Shown here piece after piece: positions 62,421 through 64,000 of a DNA stretch of 64,000 nucleotides (position 1 is the stretch's first letter; each line of letters starts with the position of its first letter). The notes under the pieces were generated by a model. It did not search any database. It worked only from the letters and a program-made list of their open reading frames with translations, and had not been told where the DNA came from. Position numbers and translations under genes: made by a program. Source of the stretch: Ruegeria sp. HKCCA6707 (lineage in GTDB: Bacteria > Pseudomonadota > Alphaproteobacteria > Rhodobacterales > Rhodobacteraceae); contig NZ_WQEG01000004.1 of NCBI RefSeq assembly GCF_013033515.1, positions 248,001 through 312,000 of the forward strand, given 5' to 3'.

Positions 62421-63326
62421 CTAAACCGAGCCGTCCTGAATTTCGGCCAAAAGCCAGGATTTCAAGCTTTGGGCGCCTTCGGACAAATGCTCATCCGCGC
62501 GCCCGACCAGATAGAAGTTGTTTGGCGCCGGGATCGCGTGCTCATCCAATGCCACGAGCTTTCCGCTGTTCAGCATCGGGTGCACCAGGCGTCTCCAACC
62601 CAAGGCCAGACCCGCCCCTTTGCGCGCCAGTTGCAAGGCCAGCGCATAGCTGTTCACCCGCGATTGCACGGGAACCTGCCCGGTATATCCAAGTGCCTGA
62701 AACCAGGCGGGCCATGTGGTCCAGCTGCTGTCATGAGTGTCGAGATGGATCAGAGGCTGCTGCGCAATGTCAGCAAGCGTGGCCCCTTTCAGCTTAGTGG
62801 CCAGTGTGGGGCTGCAGACAGGGGTCAGCACATCCCGATAGAGTTGCGTATGCGGCAGAGATGATCCGGGCGCGCGGCCATACCGTATGAAAAAATCCAC
62901 ATCAGATCGATCGTTAAAGGCCGTATCCTGTGCCAGCTGGTTCACCTTCACATGCGGGTAATCCTGCCAGAAGCGGATCACCGAGGGGGACAACCAAAGG
63001 GCCGCCACCGCAGTGGTTGCGCCCACGGTGACATGGTTTTCCGAATCCCCGCTGCGAATTTGTTCAAGTATTTTGGACACTGTCTGAAATGAGGTGCTGA
63101 GCGCCTCGTACAATGCGGTGCCCCCGTCGGTCAGAGCAACGCCGCGGTGACGGCGGATAAACAACGCTGCCGACAGCTCGGTCTCCAGGGCCTTGATCTG
63201 GTGGCTAACGGCCCCCGGGGTGACAGACAGCTCGACGGCTGCGTCCTTGAAGCTCAGATGGCGTGCGGCGGCCTCGAACGCCGAGAGTGATGCGAGCGGT
63301 GGCAAGTTGTAGTGACGTCGAGACAT
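62421..63326 (-). CDS. LysR-family transcriptional regulator (GcvA-like)
   Basis: A 301-residue LysR regulator. The start MSRRHYNLPPLASLSAFEAA (63326) is preferred; the frame extends 13 codons upstream. The helix-turn-helix is in LSFKDAAVELSVTPGAVSHQ followed by IKALETELSAALFIRRHRGV. The effector-binding part contains VTVGATTAVAALWLSPSV and YGRAPGSSLPHTQLYRDVLT (C-terminal domain). It lies between cti and an enolase-superfamily dehydratase, and may regulate either. Confidence 0.9.
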   Translation of the reverse strand: MSRRHYNLPPLASLSAFEAAARHLSFKDAAVELSVTPGAVSHQIKALETELSAALFIRRHRGVALTDGGTALYEALSTSFQTVSKILEQIRSGDSENHVTVGATTAVAALWLSPSVIRFWQDYPHVKVNQLAQDTAFNDRSDVDFFIRYGRAPGSSLPHTQLYRDVLTPVCSPTLATKLKGATLADIAQQPLIHLDTHDSSWTTWPAWFQALGYTGQVPVQSRVNSYALALQLARKGAGLALGWRRLVHPMLNSGKLVALDEHAIPAPNNFYLVGRADEHLSEGAQSLKSWLLAEIQDGSV

Positions 63327-63419
63327 TGGCTGCGAGCATATCCAGTTGGCGTGAGCGACATTCACCCCAACTTGGCAACAAATCTGTCAGAAATCCACTT
63401 GTTTCACCGCCCCATGCGC

Positions 63420-64000
63420 TCACCAAACGGCAACCGGATCGCCCAGTACGGATTTGTCGACTTCGATGCCCAACCCCGGAGCATCCGGTACCATCACGCC
63501 ACCATATTGGACTGGAGCATCAATCCTCGCGGTCGACAGAGTTACCATGTCGCGACAATCCAGAATGCAGCGCAGGAAACGCTGCGGTACGGTGGACCCC
63601 AGATGAGCAATGGCAGCAAAGGCGATGGTTGACCCCACCGTGTCCTGCACGCTGAGTGTCAGACCAGCGGCGCAACAGATATCGCGATGACGCCGCCCAT
63701 GGGTCAGGCCGCCCGCTTTTGAGATTTTCAGGCCAATCCCGTCAGCCACATCCTGCGCAATGATCTGAATGATGTCCTGATCCTGCTGCGCCAATTCGTC
63801 GATGATGATCGGCACATTGCACCTTTGTCGCAAAGACAGTGTCTCGCGCCAGGAGGCACAAGGCGCTTCCAGTACAAAATCGAGTCCTTGGGGCAGCAAT
63901 CGCAACATCCGAAGCGCGGTTTCCGGCAACAGGCCACCGTTTGCATCAACGATGAAATACTCACCCGGCAGGCGGTCCGCCAGAGCCGCGGCGATCCGTT
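63420..64000 (-). CDS. Mandelate racemase/muconate lactonizing enzyme family protein, C-terminal part (possibly cis-3-hydroxy-L-proline dehydratase)
   Basis: The 5' part lies beyond the window. The visible 193 codons cover the barrel of an enolase-superfamily enzyme: FIVDANGGLLPETAL (first metal ligand Asp), LEAPCASWRETLSLRQR (Glu), IIIDELAQ (Asp/Glu), GIGLKISKAGGLTHGRRHRD with the catalytic Lys region, SVQDTVGSTIAFAAIAHLGS and RCILDCRDM. The LKISKAGGLT and LDCRDM parts resemble cis-3-hydroxy-L-proline dehydratases, but the substrate is inferred only. A LysR regulator follows on the same strand after 93 bases. Confidence 0.85.
   Translation of the reverse strand, partial: RIAAALADRLPGEYFIVDANGGLLPETALRMLRLLPQGLDFVLEAPCASWRETLSLRQRCNVPIIIDELAQQDQDIIQIIAQDVADGIGLKISKAGGLTHGRRHRDICCAAGLTLSVQDTVGSTIAFAAIAHLGSTVPQRFLRCILDCRDMVTLSTARIDAPVQYGGVMVPDAPGLGIEVDKSVLGDPVAVW

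Noticed and set aside
1..64000. CRISPR arrays, tRNA and rRNA genes, prophage
   Set aside because: No regularly spaced repeats, no tRNA cloverleaf or rRNA sequence and no phage structural genes other than the T6SS phage-like parts were noticed.

Overview
The window looks like chromosomal DNA of a marine Rhodobacteraceae (Roseobacter-group alphaproteobacterium). The evidence is the tsaE - sugar kinase - MurU-type - addB order, a RegB/SenC/RegA redox regulatory locus, a NavRosD-like bacterial sodium channel, and GC-rich coding sequence with tight ATGA/TGATG operon overlaps. No species name can be given from the sequence alone.

Layout. (1) 1-6.7 kb is core: addB start, MurNAc-1-P uridylyltransferase, sugar kinase, tsaE, a PAS-domain protein broken by an apparent one-base frameshift, regB, and divergently senC and regA. 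(2) 6.7-11.3 kb is an accessory stretch of visibly lower GC, with an adenylate-cyclase/TPR protein, an IS30-family insertion sequence with recognisable inverted repeats, and an outer-membrane barrel protein. (3) 11.3-18.5 kb is a two-partner secretion locus (TpsB, a large TpsA with GLUG repeats) followed by a secreted caspase-fold protease with Sel1-like repeats. (4) 18.7-58.4 kb is dominated by one complete type VI secretion system (T6SS) and its regulatory fringe. (5) 58.4-64 kb is metabolic: BKACE-family enzyme, hemolysin III/PAQR protein, fatty acid cis/trans isomerase, LysR regulator, and a truncated enolase-superfamily dehydratase.

The T6SS main operon runs on the minus strand from tssA (54.66 kb) to pppA (23.78 kb): tssA, tssB, tssC, hcp, tagJ, tssE, tssF, tssG, clpV, two unrecognised Lys-rich proteins, a voltage-gated sodium channel, a giant TssB-acidic repeat-TssC-like fusion, vgrG, a DUF6931-like protein, PAAR, tagH, tssK, tssL (with OmpA domain), tssM, tagF, pppA. 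Plus-strand genes flank it. On one side are an OmpA protein, a PpkA-type Ser/Thr kinase and an unknown Met/Ala/Pro-rich protein. On the other are a small exported protein, ExbB-, ExbD- and ExbD-like proteins and a TonB-position protein whose periplasmic half resembles that of the kinase. TssJ was not found.

The most unusual parts are the fused sheath protein (a second TssB copy about 80% identical to the stand-alone one, joined by about 550 acidic residues to a second sheath module), the sodium channel inside the operon, the two unknown proteins between clpV and the channel, and the ExbBDD-like module that may sense or energise the secretion system together with the kinase.
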